DNA from: Nitrospirota bacterium
GTDB lineage: Bacteria > Nitrospirota > Nitrospiria > SBBL01 > JAADHI01
Reading direction: 5' to 3'
Assembly: GCA_029261215.1 (NCBI GenBank)
Contig: JAJDBT010000050.1
Span: forward strand, 21,924 to 85,923
Length of the DNA: 64,000 bases
In this document: piece after piece, positions 17,578-27,535 of the stretch
How the letters are laid out: the number at the start of each line of letters is the position of its first letter
How positions within the stretch are numbered: position 1 is the stretch's first letter
Notes under the pieces: generated by a model
Database searches by the model: none
Seen by the model: only the letters and a program-made list of their open reading frames with translations
What the model was told of the DNA's origin: nothing
Made by a program: the position numbers and the translations under genes

Positions 17578-18687
17578 TCAATTTAACATCTCTTGATAAA
17601 GTGTCGCGTATGTCTGCGCCATCTTCTGAGCAGAAAAGTGTTCAAGAATATGCTGACGCCCGTTTTGAGCAATTTTTTTAGAAAAAGTTTCATCATAGAG
17701 CAGACGCTCCCAGCATTGTGTCAAGGTTTTGTGATCCCCGAAATCCGCCAAAAGCCCTGTTTTTTCATGCACAATAAGTTGATCAACGCCAGGAATGTTG
17801 TAGGCCGCAACCGGTACACCCATTGCCATCGCCTCCATCATGCAGCGTGGAATGCCTTCTAATGAAGAAGTCATGCAGAATAAATCAATTTCTTTCAAAA
17901 TCTTCAGCCGATCAGCACGATATCCCAGGAAAGTGATGTTCCTTGAGGAAGGAAGCGATTGTGCATAGGCCTCTAATTCCGCCTTTTGATCGCCTTCTCC
18001 AATTAAAAACAGACACGTGTCGGGATGATTTTGATAGAGCAGATCAAACGTTTTAATCAAATCCCTTATGTTTTTTCGTGAAGCCATCTGCCCCACATAC
18101 GCTATTTTTTTTGCTTTGAGATCCGGGTACAAAAGTGGATTTTGCGTATCTAACTCAATTTCGGCTTCTTTTAAATCTACCCCATTCAGAATCATTCTTA
18201 TTTTTTTAGGAGGCACTTTTATTTTGAGCATATCGGCCGCCAATGCTTTTGACAAAGGGGAGACCCGGTCAAAATATTTAAGACTATAACAACCCATACG
18301 AATAAATAGTTGCAGTTTTTTATCAGATGAGTTTTCAAAGCCGTGCGGGGTACTAATGGATTTAATTCCTGTTTTTTTTGCGGCAATAAGGCCTAAAATA
18401 TCTGATTTATATCCGTGCGTATGAATGATGTCGATCTTTTCATCCTGAATAAAGCGGCACAGTTGTCCGATAACCTTGACATCAAAACGACCCTTCATTT
18501 CAAAACGGTCTGCAGGCAGGTTCAAAGCCTGAAAACGATGAAACAATTCCAGGTTTTGGTCCTGAGATTCCAAAGTAATGGCAAGACGACAGTGGACTTC
18601 TTCAGGATTCAGGTTTTTCGCCAAGGCCAAAATCCACATTTCTGCGCCGTAAAATCCGGTGGGACAGATAAACTGCAGTACATTCAT
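17578..18687 (-). CDS. Glycosyltransferase family 4
   Basis: The protein has 369 residues from the ATG at 18687, which has CGGAAA just upstream (an in-frame TTG at 18705 is possible). It has a two-domain GT-B layout: N-terminal acceptor domain with CPTGFYGAEMW and IIHTHGYKSD, and C-terminal nucleotide-sugar domain with YVGQMASRKN and the E-x7-E motif SLEGIPRCMMEAMAMG. It probably transfers an NDP-sugar to a lipid-linked glycan on the cytoplasmic face. It is the last gene of the large minus-strand EPS locus and converges on the zinc-ribbon gene. Sugar specificity cannot be read. Confidence 0.88.
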   Translation of the reverse strand: MNVLQFICPTGFYGAEMWILALAKNLNPEEVHCRLAITLESQDQNLELFHRFQALNLPADRFEMKGRFDVKVIGQLCRFIQDEKIDIIHTHGYKSDILGLIAAKKTGIKSISTPHGFENSSDKKLQLFIRMGCYSLKYFDRVSPLSKALAADMLKIKVPPKKIRMILNGVDLKEAEIELDTQNPLLYPDLKAKKIAYVGQMASRKNIRDLIKTFDLLYQNHPDTCLFLIGEGDQKAELEAYAQSLPSSRNITFLGYRADRLKILKEIDLFCMTSSLEGIPRCMMEAMAMGVPVAAYNIPGVDQLIVHEKTGLLADFGDHKTLTQCWERLLYDETFSKKIAQNGRQHILEHFSAQKMAQTYATLYQEMLN

Positions 18688-18829
18688 ATGTTTCCGCGAT
18701 TCCAATAACGGATCATCGAGACATTACGGAGGCGATACCCGAGACGGCAGGCCAATGCTTCATGCTGAAGAATTGCTCACCAGAATCAAATAAACCCTGG
18801 TCTGTCCGATTCCTTAGATCCGCTCATCA

Positions 18830-19369
18830 TCATTTTCTTTTTTTAAGCACTCTTGCCGGGTTTCCTGCAACAATTGAAAAATCTTCAACAGGTTTTGTCA
18901 CGACAGCACCCGCGCCCACGATACACTTTTTTCCGACACTGGCCATAATCACGGCGCAATTTCCAATCCAGACATCCTCTCCAATCACGACTTTCTCAAA
19001 CACACCAACTTGTTCTTGAATAGGTCTTTCCAGGTCGCTGAAATCATGCTGGTTTTTACCGCTCAGAATATGGACGTTGCTTCCAATCGTGCAGTGATTT
19101 TCGATCTTGCAACTTCCGATATTGCAGTTTGGCCCGATGTAAACATTCCGCCCAATTTCTGTATCCGACTGGGAAAAAATAGTTCCAAACAAAATAGCAC
19201 ATTCCCGATCACACCGCGTCATCGTCCACTGGTAAAAACTTTTTCTCAAAAAGTTTCCCACCACACCCGGAATCAGGCTCAATAACTGAGAAATCGACCA
19301 GAAAACCTGATCCTTCCGATCCAATAAACAAGCCAGATAAAAAAATAACAATAGCGGCAGGTCAAGCAT
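18830..19369 (-). CDS. Left-handed beta-helix acyltransferase (WcaF/maltose acetyltransferase type)
   Basis: The protein has 179 residues. After a hydrophobic N-terminal segment (about 1-40, with IPGVVGNFLRKSFYQW) come hexapeptide repeats (IGRNVYIGPNCNIG, IGEDVWIGNCAVIM, GKKCIVGAGAVVTK) and the terminal VAGNPARVLKK found in sugar O-acetyltransferases of the WcaF/NodL/Maa type. It probably acetylates a sugar of the exopolysaccharide. The N-terminal segment closely resembles that of the second LbH acyltransferase near 45,700. A promoter lies directly upstream at the end of the GH123-like gene. Confidence 0.85.
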   Translation of the reverse strand: MLDLPLLLFFYLACLLDRKDQVFWSISQLLSLIPGVVGNFLRKSFYQWTMTRCDRECAILFGTIFSQSDTEIGRNVYIGPNCNIGSCKIENHCTIGSNVHILSGKNQHDFSDLERPIQEQVGVFEKVVIGEDVWIGNCAVIMASVGKKCIVGAGAVVTKPVEDFSIVAGNPARVLKKRK

Positions 19370-19428
19370 GAAACAAACGACATCTGCGACAATTTTAATT
19401 GTGGTCTTAATTTTAACGCCTCATCCTA

Positions 19429-19456
19429 ATTATATTTTACCCGCGCCATCATTCAA
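19429..19456 (-). promoter_or_regulatory. Sigma-70-type promoter upstream of the acyltransferase gene
   Basis: TTGAAT (19451-19456) and a perfect TATAAT (19429-19434) on the minus strand are spaced by 16 bp. The -35 overlaps the stop codon of the GH123-like gene. Transcription from here would serve the acyltransferase (start 19369) and probably the GT4 below it, giving these two genes an expression level separate from the rest of the locus. Confidence 0.5.
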
Positions 19457-22434
19457 GGCGTAAAATCATCTACACTGGGTTTAACCCGTTCTACCTGAGG
19501 TGCGATCCTGACATAACCCTGGTCTGGTCGTTCCAAGCCATCCCACTCTGGTGTTTTCCATTCGACAAGGGAACGCCTGTATGCAGGCTTCATATGAGAA
19601 ATAAATTCCCCAACCTGATATCGGAACGCCCACAATTTTATCGTATCACTTTCCCTAAAACTTGTCGTCCCTGCATCCCCTTCATAAGACTGAAGTGAGC
19701 GCTCTTGCAAATCAATCTGTTGCCTTAGCCATTCGGAAACAATGTATCTTGGTTTTTTTGTCTCTGTCGTGAGCAGCGTCAAGTATTCCAGCATTTGCTG
19801 CCCGATAGTAAATGACTTTAACCGGACCGATGCCATGGGGCCATCGGAATGAGGATAAAAGAGAGATGTCTGCTCTGCCGTCCGCCAAGCCGCTTCACTG
19901 CCAATACTTTGCCAGGGCAGGATGGCAACGGCGCCCTTTGACCAGGCAGAAAGCGACCAAAGTACAGGCTGGGTATTGGGCATTTCGATCTTGTTGGCCG
20001 TTCCGTATTCCGCAAAATAGGATTTTCCAGACAAGATTTCTTCATCCCGTTTTTGCCGCACTTTTTGAATCGTATTTTGTCCAATATAGGTCATATCCAT
20101 CAAGCCCCACAGCATGTTGCGCGAAAATTGTCTTTGAGAAATATCACCGCGATACCACATGTGCGCATCGCCCATAACCGGATCAACAGCCGAGTGCCAC
20201 AAAAGGCCATACCATCGCAAGGCCCAAAAATCCTGTGTATGCACAGGCTCGTCCAGTATCCACGGAGCAGAACTTTGAGCGTTCTTTTCTCGATAATAAA
20301 CCTTGTTATTCAGGTAAAACTGAAAGAGCGTATCATGCCATCCCATGCCATCAACATGTTTGGCAAAAGCAGCAAAGGCCTCCTTCATTTGCGATTGATA
20401 TTCAGCCGTGAAGGCTTCATCAGCCCAATAGGAAGGCTGGTAGTGCTCAAAAATATTGACTGGCCAATTCTCATTAAATGGCAAATAAAAAACGTCAACC
20501 GGCTCACCACTTCTAGGTAAGTCTTTAAAGGCTGATCCGTCCAGCAAAGGCCCTATTTTTTGATCCCACTCAGCCCATTCAAAATAACTTCCACGGTGTT
20601 CTGGCGCAAACTCAGGCACACCATTCCATCCATAGGGTAAGCGGTTAATCACCGTTCGATGCGCATGCGCCAGACGGTAATAATCATAACTGTCGTAAGG
20701 CGAGACCGTGTTGTAGGCATTCATTTCAGGAATAAAGGAAAGTTTGTTCGGGAGCGTAAAATCCCATACGGTGAGATCAATATCAATCACAAGCCGTTCC
20801 AACCCGTTCGAAAGCAACAAGCGACCTTGTTTCTTGCCTGGAGGTTCATCATGCGGAATATAAAGTTCCAGGACCAGCGAATGATTTTTTTGATCCGGAA
20901 TACGAATAAGGCCTGCCTTTGAAGGGATTGAAACCCTCGTGTCCAGAGGAAGAAGAGGGTCTGGCAAAGTCGTTATTTTTTCCCCATTTTGGTCAATCAC
21001 ATCGACGTAGGCAAATTCAAAGATCTTCGGTCTAAGCCGGGGGGACTGTTCAAAATCGTATGTAACCGTCATTTCACTCGCAAGCCCCTCAAGGCTAAGC
21101 TGAAAAAAAACGGTTTCATTCCTCGCAGACTGCAGACGAACCCTTTTTTCTTCTGCGGAAAAAAGATGGTTTCCGTTTTTATACCCTTCCACCCGCTCAG
21201 GAATCATTCCGCCTTGAACAGGGTCAATTTTATCCAGAAGATCAACAACAGAAACCCTTACGCCACCTACGGTAAGTCCCACTTTTTTTGAAGGAAAAGG
21301 TCGGACCTCAGGTCGAGGAAGACGCAGGGGTTCTACTCCGGACGAAACTCGTACTGGCAGAATCAATGCCGTTCCTGTATTCCCGGCACTATCCACAGGA
21401 CGAATACTCAAGACAATCACCTCTCCTGCTTTTAAATTGAGATCCTGAATGTGCATCCGGACAGGCTCAGCGGCCCTAGCCGCCATTGGGATCAGATACC
21501 GCGGCATTGATTTTTCATTATGGTCTCTCACATAACTCACCTCAAATCCAAGCGTTTTCCCGCCGCCGGTATCAAGAGGCGTCTTCCAGCTCACGAGCGC
21601 TTCTCCAGCCGGGAATCCTTCAGTTTCGATTTCCATTAACTCTATCGCCTGAGGGGGAACTGTATCTACTCCTTCCGTCCATATTTCTAACCATGGTCTT
21701 CCGCGTCTTGCTTCTCGACTATAAAAAAATCGGTTTGGGAAGAGCGTGTATTCAAAGTGCTTTTGGACGATTGACCAGGTACTTCCAACGTCATCATACA
21801 ATGCAAACCCATGACTCAAGCCCGCTACCTTTGCCGCGACCACATCCGGAGAAACAGCACAGCTTTGCCATCCCTGAGCATCTGGTGCACCACATTCAGA
21901 AAATTGCCAGATGGTCTGCCCTAAACCGAATGCGACATCCACGAAGGTACTCCCTGGGTAAGACCAATCCTGTTCTTGAACCCTGGCCTGCATAAAAGAG
22001 CTACTTCCTCTCTGCAGCCGATATTGCCTTGAAGTCCCCTCTATCCAAGGACTCGCGATGCTGGACACACTCAAACGTGCAATCGGAGCCTTGCTCGGAG
22101 ATGCAGAACGTAGGTACAATAACGCTCCTGTCACAATTTTCCCCTTAAGAGACGACAAATCTGCATCGATCAGCGCAAATTCCTGCAGGCTCTTTACCTT
22201 CAATTCCTTGGCACTGCCATTACTCCCATAGGCTTCATCAGGAACAGCAGAAATCCATGTGTCCCGTGTGACTGGATAACTTTTTTTTGTTCCCAGAGGC
22301 GGCCAAGAAGTTCTAGTTGGGGGCAACAGAGCGGTGTCTTGATCCGATTTTGCCAAGAGGGTTCCTCTACCCCATACCATAAATAAGAGATAAGGAACAA
22401 GAAATAACAGGAAGGATCTATTCAAACGATTCAA
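19453..22434 (-). CDS. Exported GH123/DUF4091-like glycoside hydrolase domain protein
   Basis: The 993-residue protein starts at a TTG preceded by GGAAG at 6 bases. It has a signal peptide (about 1-28). Next come a DNRLRE-like jelly roll (about 50-240), a fibronectin-III-like segment (about 255-360), a second beta-sandwich (about 400-545), and a catalytic-type barrel (about 560-900). The barrel resembles DUF4091, the GH123 catalytic family, with the conserved WILDEP acidic pair. GH123 members are beta-N-acetylgalactosaminidases. Placed inside an EPS biosynthesis locus, it may trim or remodel the polymer outside the cell. The family call is from pattern recognition; the activity is inferred. 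Confidence 0.7.
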   Translation of the reverse strand: MNRLNRSFLLFLVPYLLFMVWGRGTLLAKSDQDTALLPPTRTSWPPLGTKKSYPVTRDTWISAVPDEAYGSNGSAKELKVKSLQEFALIDADLSSLKGKIVTGALLYLRSASPSKAPIARLSVSSIASPWIEGTSRQYRLQRGSSSFMQARVQEQDWSYPGSTFVDVAFGLGQTIWQFSECGAPDAQGWQSCAVSPDVVAAKVAGLSHGFALYDDVGSTWSIVQKHFEYTLFPNRFFYSREARRGRPWLEIWTEGVDTVPPQAIELMEIETEGFPAGEALVSWKTPLDTGGGKTLGFEVSYVRDHNEKSMPRYLIPMAARAAEPVRMHIQDLNLKAGEVIVLSIRPVDSAGNTGTALILPVRVSSGVEPLRLPRPEVRPFPSKKVGLTVGGVRVSVVDLLDKIDPVQGGMIPERVEGYKNGNHLFSAEEKRVRLQSARNETVFFQLSLEGLASEMTVTYDFEQSPRLRPKIFEFAYVDVIDQNGEKITTLPDPLLPLDTRVSIPSKAGLIRIPDQKNHSLVLELYIPHDEPPGKKQGRLLLSNGLERLVIDIDLTVWDFTLPNKLSFIPEMNAYNTVSPYDSYDYYRLAHAHRTVINRLPYGWNGVPEFAPEHRGSYFEWAEWDQKIGPLLDGSAFKDLPRSGEPVDVFYLPFNENWPVNIFEHYQPSYWADEAFTAEYQSQMKEAFAAFAKHVDGMGWHDTLFQFYLNNKVYYREKNAQSSAPWILDEPVHTQDFWALRWYGLLWHSAVDPVMGDAHMWYRGDISQRQFSRNMLWGLMDMTYIGQNTIQKVRQKRDEEILSGKSYFAEYGTANKIEMPNTQPVLWSLSAWSKGAVAILPWQSIGSEAAWRTAEQTSLFYPHSDGPMASVRLKSFTIGQQMLEYLTLLTTETKKPRYIVSEWLRQQIDLQERSLQSYEGDAGTTSFRESDTIKLWAFRYQVGEFISHMKPAYRRSLVEWKTPEWDGLERPDQGYVRIAPQVERVKPSVDDFTP

Positions 22435-22547
22435 AATAAACTTCCAATAGATATCTCCGCAATCGCTTATCTTCGTTAAAAATAAGAGAGTGTCGGTTAC
22501 CTACAGCTGAAACAAAAAAAGAGGAGTGATCAATTTTTATTTATGGG

Positions 22548-24038
22548 TCAAGAAGATGATCCTTCTGCGCTGAAAAAATTTTCTTTTATTTCGAGATACT
22601 TATTTTTAAGAGCTTCTTTTTCGCCTTTCGTCAGCCATCCGCAAAAAAGAAGAAATAGTGCAAACAACGAGATCATCAAAAACCCTTTAAGAATTTCTAA
22701 ATAGATACTTTGAAAAGAAAACAATGAAGAAAGCACAAAAAAACCGATGGCACCAAAAAGCAACACAGCAAGACGTTTGAATTCATACTGAATATTCAGA
22801 ACCCTTCTAAAACTAAAATAACTTGTTCCTGCAAAAACGACATACGTGAGAATCGTCATCCAGGCGGCCGCCATGTAACCATATCTCGGAAGTAGAAAGA
22901 TATTTCCAGCAATGTTAACCAAGGCGGCGGGAATATGAATCATGCAAATAAGCCACGTTTTGTTTTTTATGTATGCGCCGCCGGTAAAAAAAGTACTGAT
23001 CCCATGAAAACAAAGACCCACTGCGACAAAAGGAATGACTTCGTGTGCTATGAAAAACTTTTCATCCGCCAAAATACTCACGATGCTCTGTGAGAACACG
23101 CTCAATGAGAACATGGCAAAAATATAAATCCCCATAAAATACGTTGTCACACGGGTATATTCGTAAGCCCCATCCGGACGATTCGCAATTTCGTACAAGG
23201 TGGCCCCCAACCAAATAAAACTGAACGACTGAAGTATCACTGCATTCAACATCCAGGGAAATTTATATCCCAGACTGTAGATACCAACATCCGACAACAA
23301 ACCGTAGTATCGAATCAAAAATCGGTCGGCATTGTGCAAAACGGCACCAATCAGTTCTGCGCCAATCAACGGCGCGCCAAACAGCAGCATACGTTTCATC
23401 ATCGGAAGCTCAATCCTAATCCCATTGAGAATTGAGCTATGAGTCACAATTATGATTGCAATCACGCCATTGGACAAGAGCGCCCCATACAACATGCCCA
23501 GTACCCCCAGCTCAAGCTGAACGATAAAATACAGATTAGCGCTGATATTCAGCATTAGCTTTACAAGGCTATAACCTACGTATACCGTGGAGCGTTTCGC
23601 AGCCATAAAACCGCTTGTTACAACCATGATGATCAATTCAAAAAATAAAACGAAAAGCATCAGGTTAACAAAATTGGCGTATTCGGTTTTACCCAGGATG
23701 AATCTAGCAATCCCTTCATTCAAAAATAACCCAGTCAAGCATCCAATGCTTCCAACTATCAAGATATACCCTGTGCCTGTCGAAACTACGATTTTTTTGT
23801 GGGAGGGAAGTGAATTCTCACTAAAAAACTTGGGTATGGCAATTTGGAGTCCTGATAATGCGACAAGCATCATCATTTGGCGGGTATAATCAAGGATTTC
23901 TAAAATACCGTAGTCTTCTTTTGAGAGAAACCGGGTGTAAATAGGCATGAGTAAAATACCTGCCGCACTGCTTGCTATCCAGGTAATCGAATAAATAATT
24001 GAATGGAGGGATAAATCTTTGATTGTTTTTTTTAACAA
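22548..24038 (-). CDS. Polysaccharide flippase, Wzx/MATE-like (first copy)
   Basis: This protein of about 496 residues has many hydrophobic helices (about 12-14) spread over its length and the N-terminal pattern of Wzx flippases (GILLMPIYTRFLSKEDYGILE). It would flip lipid-linked repeat units across the inner membrane. The start is probably the TTG at 24038, 9 bases after AAGGG; the TTG at 24047 lies directly on that SD. A second flippase of the same family lies at 48997-50520. It sits between the secreted propeller-like protein and the GH123-like protein. Confidence 0.88.
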   Translation of the reverse strand: MLKKTIKDLSLHSIIYSITWIASSAAGILLMPIYTRFLSKEDYGILEILDYTRQMMMLVALSGLQIAIPKFFSENSLPSHKKIVVSTGTGYILIVGSIGCLTGLFLNEGIARFILGKTEYANFVNLMLFVLFFELIIMVVTSGFMAAKRSTVYVGYSLVKLMLNISANLYFIVQLELGVLGMLYGALLSNGVIAIIIVTHSSILNGIRIELPMMKRMLLFGAPLIGAELIGAVLHNADRFLIRYYGLLSDVGIYSLGYKFPWMLNAVILQSFSFIWLGATLYEIANRPDGAYEYTRVTTYFMGIYIFAMFSLSVFSQSIVSILADEKFFIAHEVIPFVAVGLCFHGISTFFTGGAYIKNKTWLICMIHIPAALVNIAGNIFLLPRYGYMAAAWMTILTYVVFAGTSYFSFRRVLNIQYEFKRLAVLLFGAIGFFVLSSLFSFQSIYLEILKGFLMISLFALFLLFCGWLTKGEKEALKNKYLEIKENFFSAEGSSS

Positions 24039-24047
24039 AAGAAGCAA

Positions 24048-24390
24048 CCCTTAGAGTGTATTGGTTCAAAAGCCCTCGAATTCATTCGGAGACATCATCC
24101 CAAAAAGAAACACCCACTCTCCTGAGAATATGGTACTAGCAGTATCACAATTAACTCTACACCATCCACCCAAATTGTCCAGAACAACATTTATCCAATT
24201 TTTTAATTATTTCTCCGAGAAGACAGAACGCCTTTCCAAGTAAACTCTGGATTCAACAAATTCCATTCTTTCAAAATCTGTTCAGATTTTGGGCTTATCA
24301 GTCTCCCTAAAAGCATTGGGCACAAAGGTTCTGGTTATAGCGATAAGGATTTGCCAGTGCGACGAAGTAATTTATCGTATTTATCTTTTT
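24048..24390. other. 343-bp gap without a recognised gene
   Basis: This lies between the flippase start and the end of the propeller-like gene on the minus strand. The only frame of note is a 60-codon plus-strand frame (24061-24243) with no SD and no recognisable protein, which I do not accept. No strong terminator or promoter is visible. Confidence 0.5.
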
Positions 24391-25743
24391 TTATTTTACC
24401 ACTAGACCTCCGGGCGGAGTAGGCGGGGCCGGGTCGAGAGGAAGCCCTCCCATAACGCTAAACACATGAATCAGGGGGCGCGCATTATCTGGCGATGAAT
24501 CAGGAAATCCCCGTTCACCATCTCTTTGTGAAATGAACAATCTTTTCGTTGTTGAATCATATGCAGCACCTAAAACACCTGCAATACCATGAGGACCTAT
24601 CTCAAGTGGCCAGACTGCGTAAGGTCGTATGTCCCAAGGATTTTTCTGGCCGGTCTTCACCGAGATCATATCATTGACATCATACGCCCATACCCATGTC
24701 TTATAGGGATAAGCATGGCCCCCCTTAACTGATTCTCCTTCCGGGTTATAGCAATAAATGGATCCGTCTCCCTTTTCTTTTCCAGCAAGACTGGGATCAC
24801 TCGTTGCCGTTCCATAACAAGACACCCCGGTTCCCTGTCTCCCGATATACAAAACACTGCGGCTTCCAGGAGGAAAGATAACCCCTCTAATTTCAGTCGT
24901 CATATTAAAATACAAATTTACGGTTTCATCACCTTCCCATGTACCCAATGTAGGATGAGTAATATCATAATATAGAACCGGTGTGGCGGGAACAGGACTT
25001 TTCACGCCGAGATCATCTGGGTTAAAAACAACTCCTGCTGGCCCAAGAGAAGTTCTACCGATAATGGAAAGACAGCAATTTCCTGTAAGCGCAGTCCCAC
25101 CCAAGGCGGCTTGCCATTCGGGCGGAATCTGAGTCATAGGACCCGATACAAAACCCTGCCCGATTGTACCGACTTTATACATGCCTCGAAAATCTCCCGT
25201 TTGTGACAAGTTCAGCCCTGAAGTAAAATGTGAAAGCACGGCCACATTACCAGCGTCATAATATCCATAGGAAGTTCCGATCAGCTTATTCCCATAAACC
25301 ATCAGACCACCCATGTATACCCCCGTATCACTGGGATATACTGCGCCTCCGGCAGCAATATCGGATAAATGACCTTCCGTAATGTCAGATAAATTCTGTA
25401 GGACACTCGCCATATTCAAATCACTCAGGTTAATACCCTTGACAGGTTGGGGGATGCTAATTTCTGCGGTCTTCTGTTCATAAATGTGATTATTGATGAA
25501 CAAGGAGTTATTTGCGGGGTTGTAGGCCAAGCCGGTACGTGCGTATGCAAAACCAGCGCCTCCAGATATCGTGTCTGGTACACGGAATGCGCCCATATAA
25601 ACTAAATTAGAGGACTGCAAGAGTTCAGCAGCAGATGTGATTCCCCCTGAGAATAAAATCGCCAGCCCAATAAGCCAGACCATAATGAGTGGACTTGATT
25701 TAAATGAATAGTACCTTGTATTGGTTATCAATTCAGCCTCCAT
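24391..25743 (-). CDS. Exported propeller-like protein with PxGLxVK C-terminus
   Basis: The protein has 450 residues with a signal peptide (hydrophobic stretch about 18-38, cleavage near TSAAEL). The mature part is rich in Gly, Tyr and short beta-strand repeats (LVYMGAFRVP, VYMGGLMVYGNKLIGT, RRLFISQRDGERGFP), suggesting a beta-propeller, but I do not recognise a named family. It ends in PPTPPGGLVVK-stop, which looks like the first strand of a fibronectin-III domain cut short. Two other exported proteins here end the same way. The first ATG has no SD, but an in-frame TTG at 25731 follows GGAGG by 5 bases and could be the true start. Confidence 0.7.
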   Translation of the reverse strand: MEAELITNTRYYSFKSSPLIMVWLIGLAILFSGGITSAAELLQSSNLVYMGAFRVPDTISGGAGFAYARTGLAYNPANNSLFINNHIYEQKTAEISIPQPVKGINLSDLNMASVLQNLSDITEGHLSDIAAGGAVYPSDTGVYMGGLMVYGNKLIGTSYGYYDAGNVAVLSHFTSGLNLSQTGDFRGMYKVGTIGQGFVSGPMTQIPPEWQAALGGTALTGNCCLSIIGRTSLGPAGVVFNPDDLGVKSPVPATPVLYYDITHPTLGTWEGDETVNLYFNMTTEIRGVIFPPGSRSVLYIGRQGTGVSCYGTATSDPSLAGKEKGDGSIYCYNPEGESVKGGHAYPYKTWVWAYDVNDMISVKTGQKNPWDIRPYAVWPLEIGPHGIAGVLGAAYDSTTKRLFISQRDGERGFPDSSPDNARPLIHVFSVMGGLPLDPAPPTPPGGLVVK

Positions 25744-26056
25744 AGAATATATAAAATATAAAAACGGTCGAATCCAGTTAACATTTAGAGCGAAACGAGT
25801 TAATCAGGACATACTATAGATGTTCAGACAAGGACTACTACAGATCTCTACTTCTCTTTGTATAGACATTAAAGTGCTTCGTCAGTAAAAAATAACTGTC
25901 CTTATTTAGAATCATGACAACCCATTCGAAACAGTAGATGATCATATATCATGTTTTTAATCATTGCTCCCATATCAGTTTCCAGGGAAGATTGCATCAG
26001 ATGATCCATCTGGCACATAATAATAAGATGTCTATACGCTGTCCATCTTTTTATTT
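25744..26056. other. 313-bp gap without a recognised gene
   Basis: This lies between the beta-helix gene stop and the propeller-like gene start. Just past the beta-helix stop the minus strand has a weak 6-bp hairpin (AAGATG/CATCTT) without a clear U-run. No convincing promoter or open frame was found. Confidence 0.4.
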
Positions 26057-27337
26057 TCATTCTACCGAAAGTCCTCTGGGGGCACTAGGTTCCGATATAT
26101 CCGATACTGAAACCTCATCCGCGCCAATATCAGGTGAAGCCCCTGTGGGACGGCTTTCCCCGTCATAATCCCTAGTAATTTCAGTGCGGGGAAGCGCCTG
26201 ATCAATCGCCGCAGCAACAGCCGGGAGAAGATGTAGATCCCCCAACGCAGGGTTTAAAAACCATGAATTTTGAGCGTTAATCAAGTTATTGAACACCTCA
26301 GCACTGGCACCATCCCTGCCTTGAATAGCAGCATCAGTCAAATTATTCACAATCTCTACATTGATGGTATTGTTAAAGCGATATTCAATGGCATTCTGAA
26401 AAGTGCCACTCATGATCAAAGTGTTATTTAATACCTTTGTCCCTGGTGAACTTGTCACAAAAATAGCCACATCTCCGCTTTCTGACGCGCTCCTATAAAA
26501 GAAATTGTTCCGAATAATCCCGTTCTGGTGATCATGTATCTTGCTATCGAGGCCATAAGCGATACCACGCTCACAGTTAAGAAATAGATTTCCCTCACTG
26601 ACACTATCCTGACTACGGTTCCACATTAAGATCGCAGGCCCGGCAGCTTGCCCTATCGGGCCACGAATGTTCTTGAATAAATTGTTACGAATAATCCAGC
26701 CTTTTCCGGTGTGAACGTCAACCCCGTTCGTATACCAGTCAGGGGCAATCGTCGTATATTCCATTGCAGAACATTCGACAATACCATTATCAACACCTCC
26801 ACCAGAGCCATCTGGATTGGCTTTAATAAACTGATCCCCAACATCAACCATGCGCACATTACGAATAGTCGGGGCCTCAGTTCCGGCATTCAAAATAAAA
26901 GCATGTTCACTAATATCCGTAAGGGTAAAATCGGAAAAAGTAATATTCTCCGCAGCTCTAAGCCAAAACCCAAAAGACATGCTCGGATCATTCATCCCCG
27001 GCCCCGCCAATACAACATCATCACGATTTCCGGTCACGCCACGAATCACGACTCCGGTCACGCCATCAAGATTGAGAGATCGGGTAAGTCTATAGGTCCC
27101 CTGTGAAATGAAGATGGTGTCACCCGATTGAATACCATCAAAAGCTGCCTGTAACGCTGCTTCTGTAGATACTGTCCGCACATTCCCGGTCGGTGCAGAA
27201 AGAGGAAGGCAGTTCGCAATAGGAACAGCCAGCGCAAATGACAGCAGAGGCATAGAAAGGATAAAAAGAAGAACTCCGAAAAACATCAGGGCACGACACG
27301 ATTTACTCCTTTTAGTTCCTCCTGAGGCTCGATTCAT
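26057..27337 (-). CDS. Exported right-handed beta-helix protein with PxGLxVE C-terminus
   Basis: The protein has 426 residues. Basic N-terminus then a hydrophobic signal segment (about 16-37, ending SFALA). The body has the repeats of a right-handed parallel beta-helix of the pectate-lyase/DUF1565 type: GTYRLTRSLNLDGVTGVVIRG, NGIVECSAMEYTTI, RNNLFKNI, EGNLFLNCERG, RNNFFYRS, LNNTLIMSG, VEIVNNLTD. It closes with the PDIGADE tail common in such proteins and then SAPRGLSVE-stop. It probably binds or cleaves polysaccharide outside the cell. GGGGAAAG lies just before the ATG. It has a long leader with a promoter and a hairpin. Confidence 0.82.
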   Translation of the reverse strand: MNRASGGTKRSKSCRALMFFGVLLFILSMPLLSFALAVPIANCLPLSAPTGNVRTVSTEAALQAAFDGIQSGDTIFISQGTYRLTRSLNLDGVTGVVIRGVTGNRDDVVLAGPGMNDPSMSFGFWLRAAENITFSDFTLTDISEHAFILNAGTEAPTIRNVRMVDVGDQFIKANPDGSGGGVDNGIVECSAMEYTTIAPDWYTNGVDVHTGKGWIIRNNLFKNIRGPIGQAAGPAILMWNRSQDSVSEGNLFLNCERGIAYGLDSKIHDHQNGIIRNNFFYRSASESGDVAIFVTSSPGTKVLNNTLIMSGTFQNAIEYRFNNTINVEIVNNLTDAAIQGRDGASAEVFNNLINAQNSWFLNPALGDLHLLPAVAAAIDQALPRTEITRDYDGESRPTGASPDIGADEVSVSDISEPSAPRGLSVE

Positions 27338-27427
27338 AATCTTTCCCCAATCATAAAGACGTCTGGGTTAAAAGCAACGACGTAATCAAAGAACTCTTCT
27401 ATCATTACTGAGGTTGAAATTGTTTAT

Positions 27428-27458
27428 CGCATTTTCCAGTCACAACTGGGAAAATGCG
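27428..27458. repeat. Hairpin in the leader of the beta-helix gene
   Basis: CGCATTTTCCAG (27428-27439) pairs with CTGGGAAAATGCG (27446-27458) around a 6-base loop, a 12-bp stem with one bulged base. No U-run follows on either strand, so it is not a standard terminator. It lies about 90 bases before the beta-helix gene start and downstream of a candidate promoter, so it would be in the 5' leader. Confidence 0.5.
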
Positions 27459-27535
27459 CCATTTAAAATACACCTCTACATCTTACTTGTTTCACATCGT
27501 GGATGTCTTTGCTTATAGATCAGGTCACCCTTACG

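Noticed and set aside
24061..24243. 60-codon plus-strand frame in a gap
   Set aside because: No SD, no recognisable protein, opposite to all neighbours in the locus.
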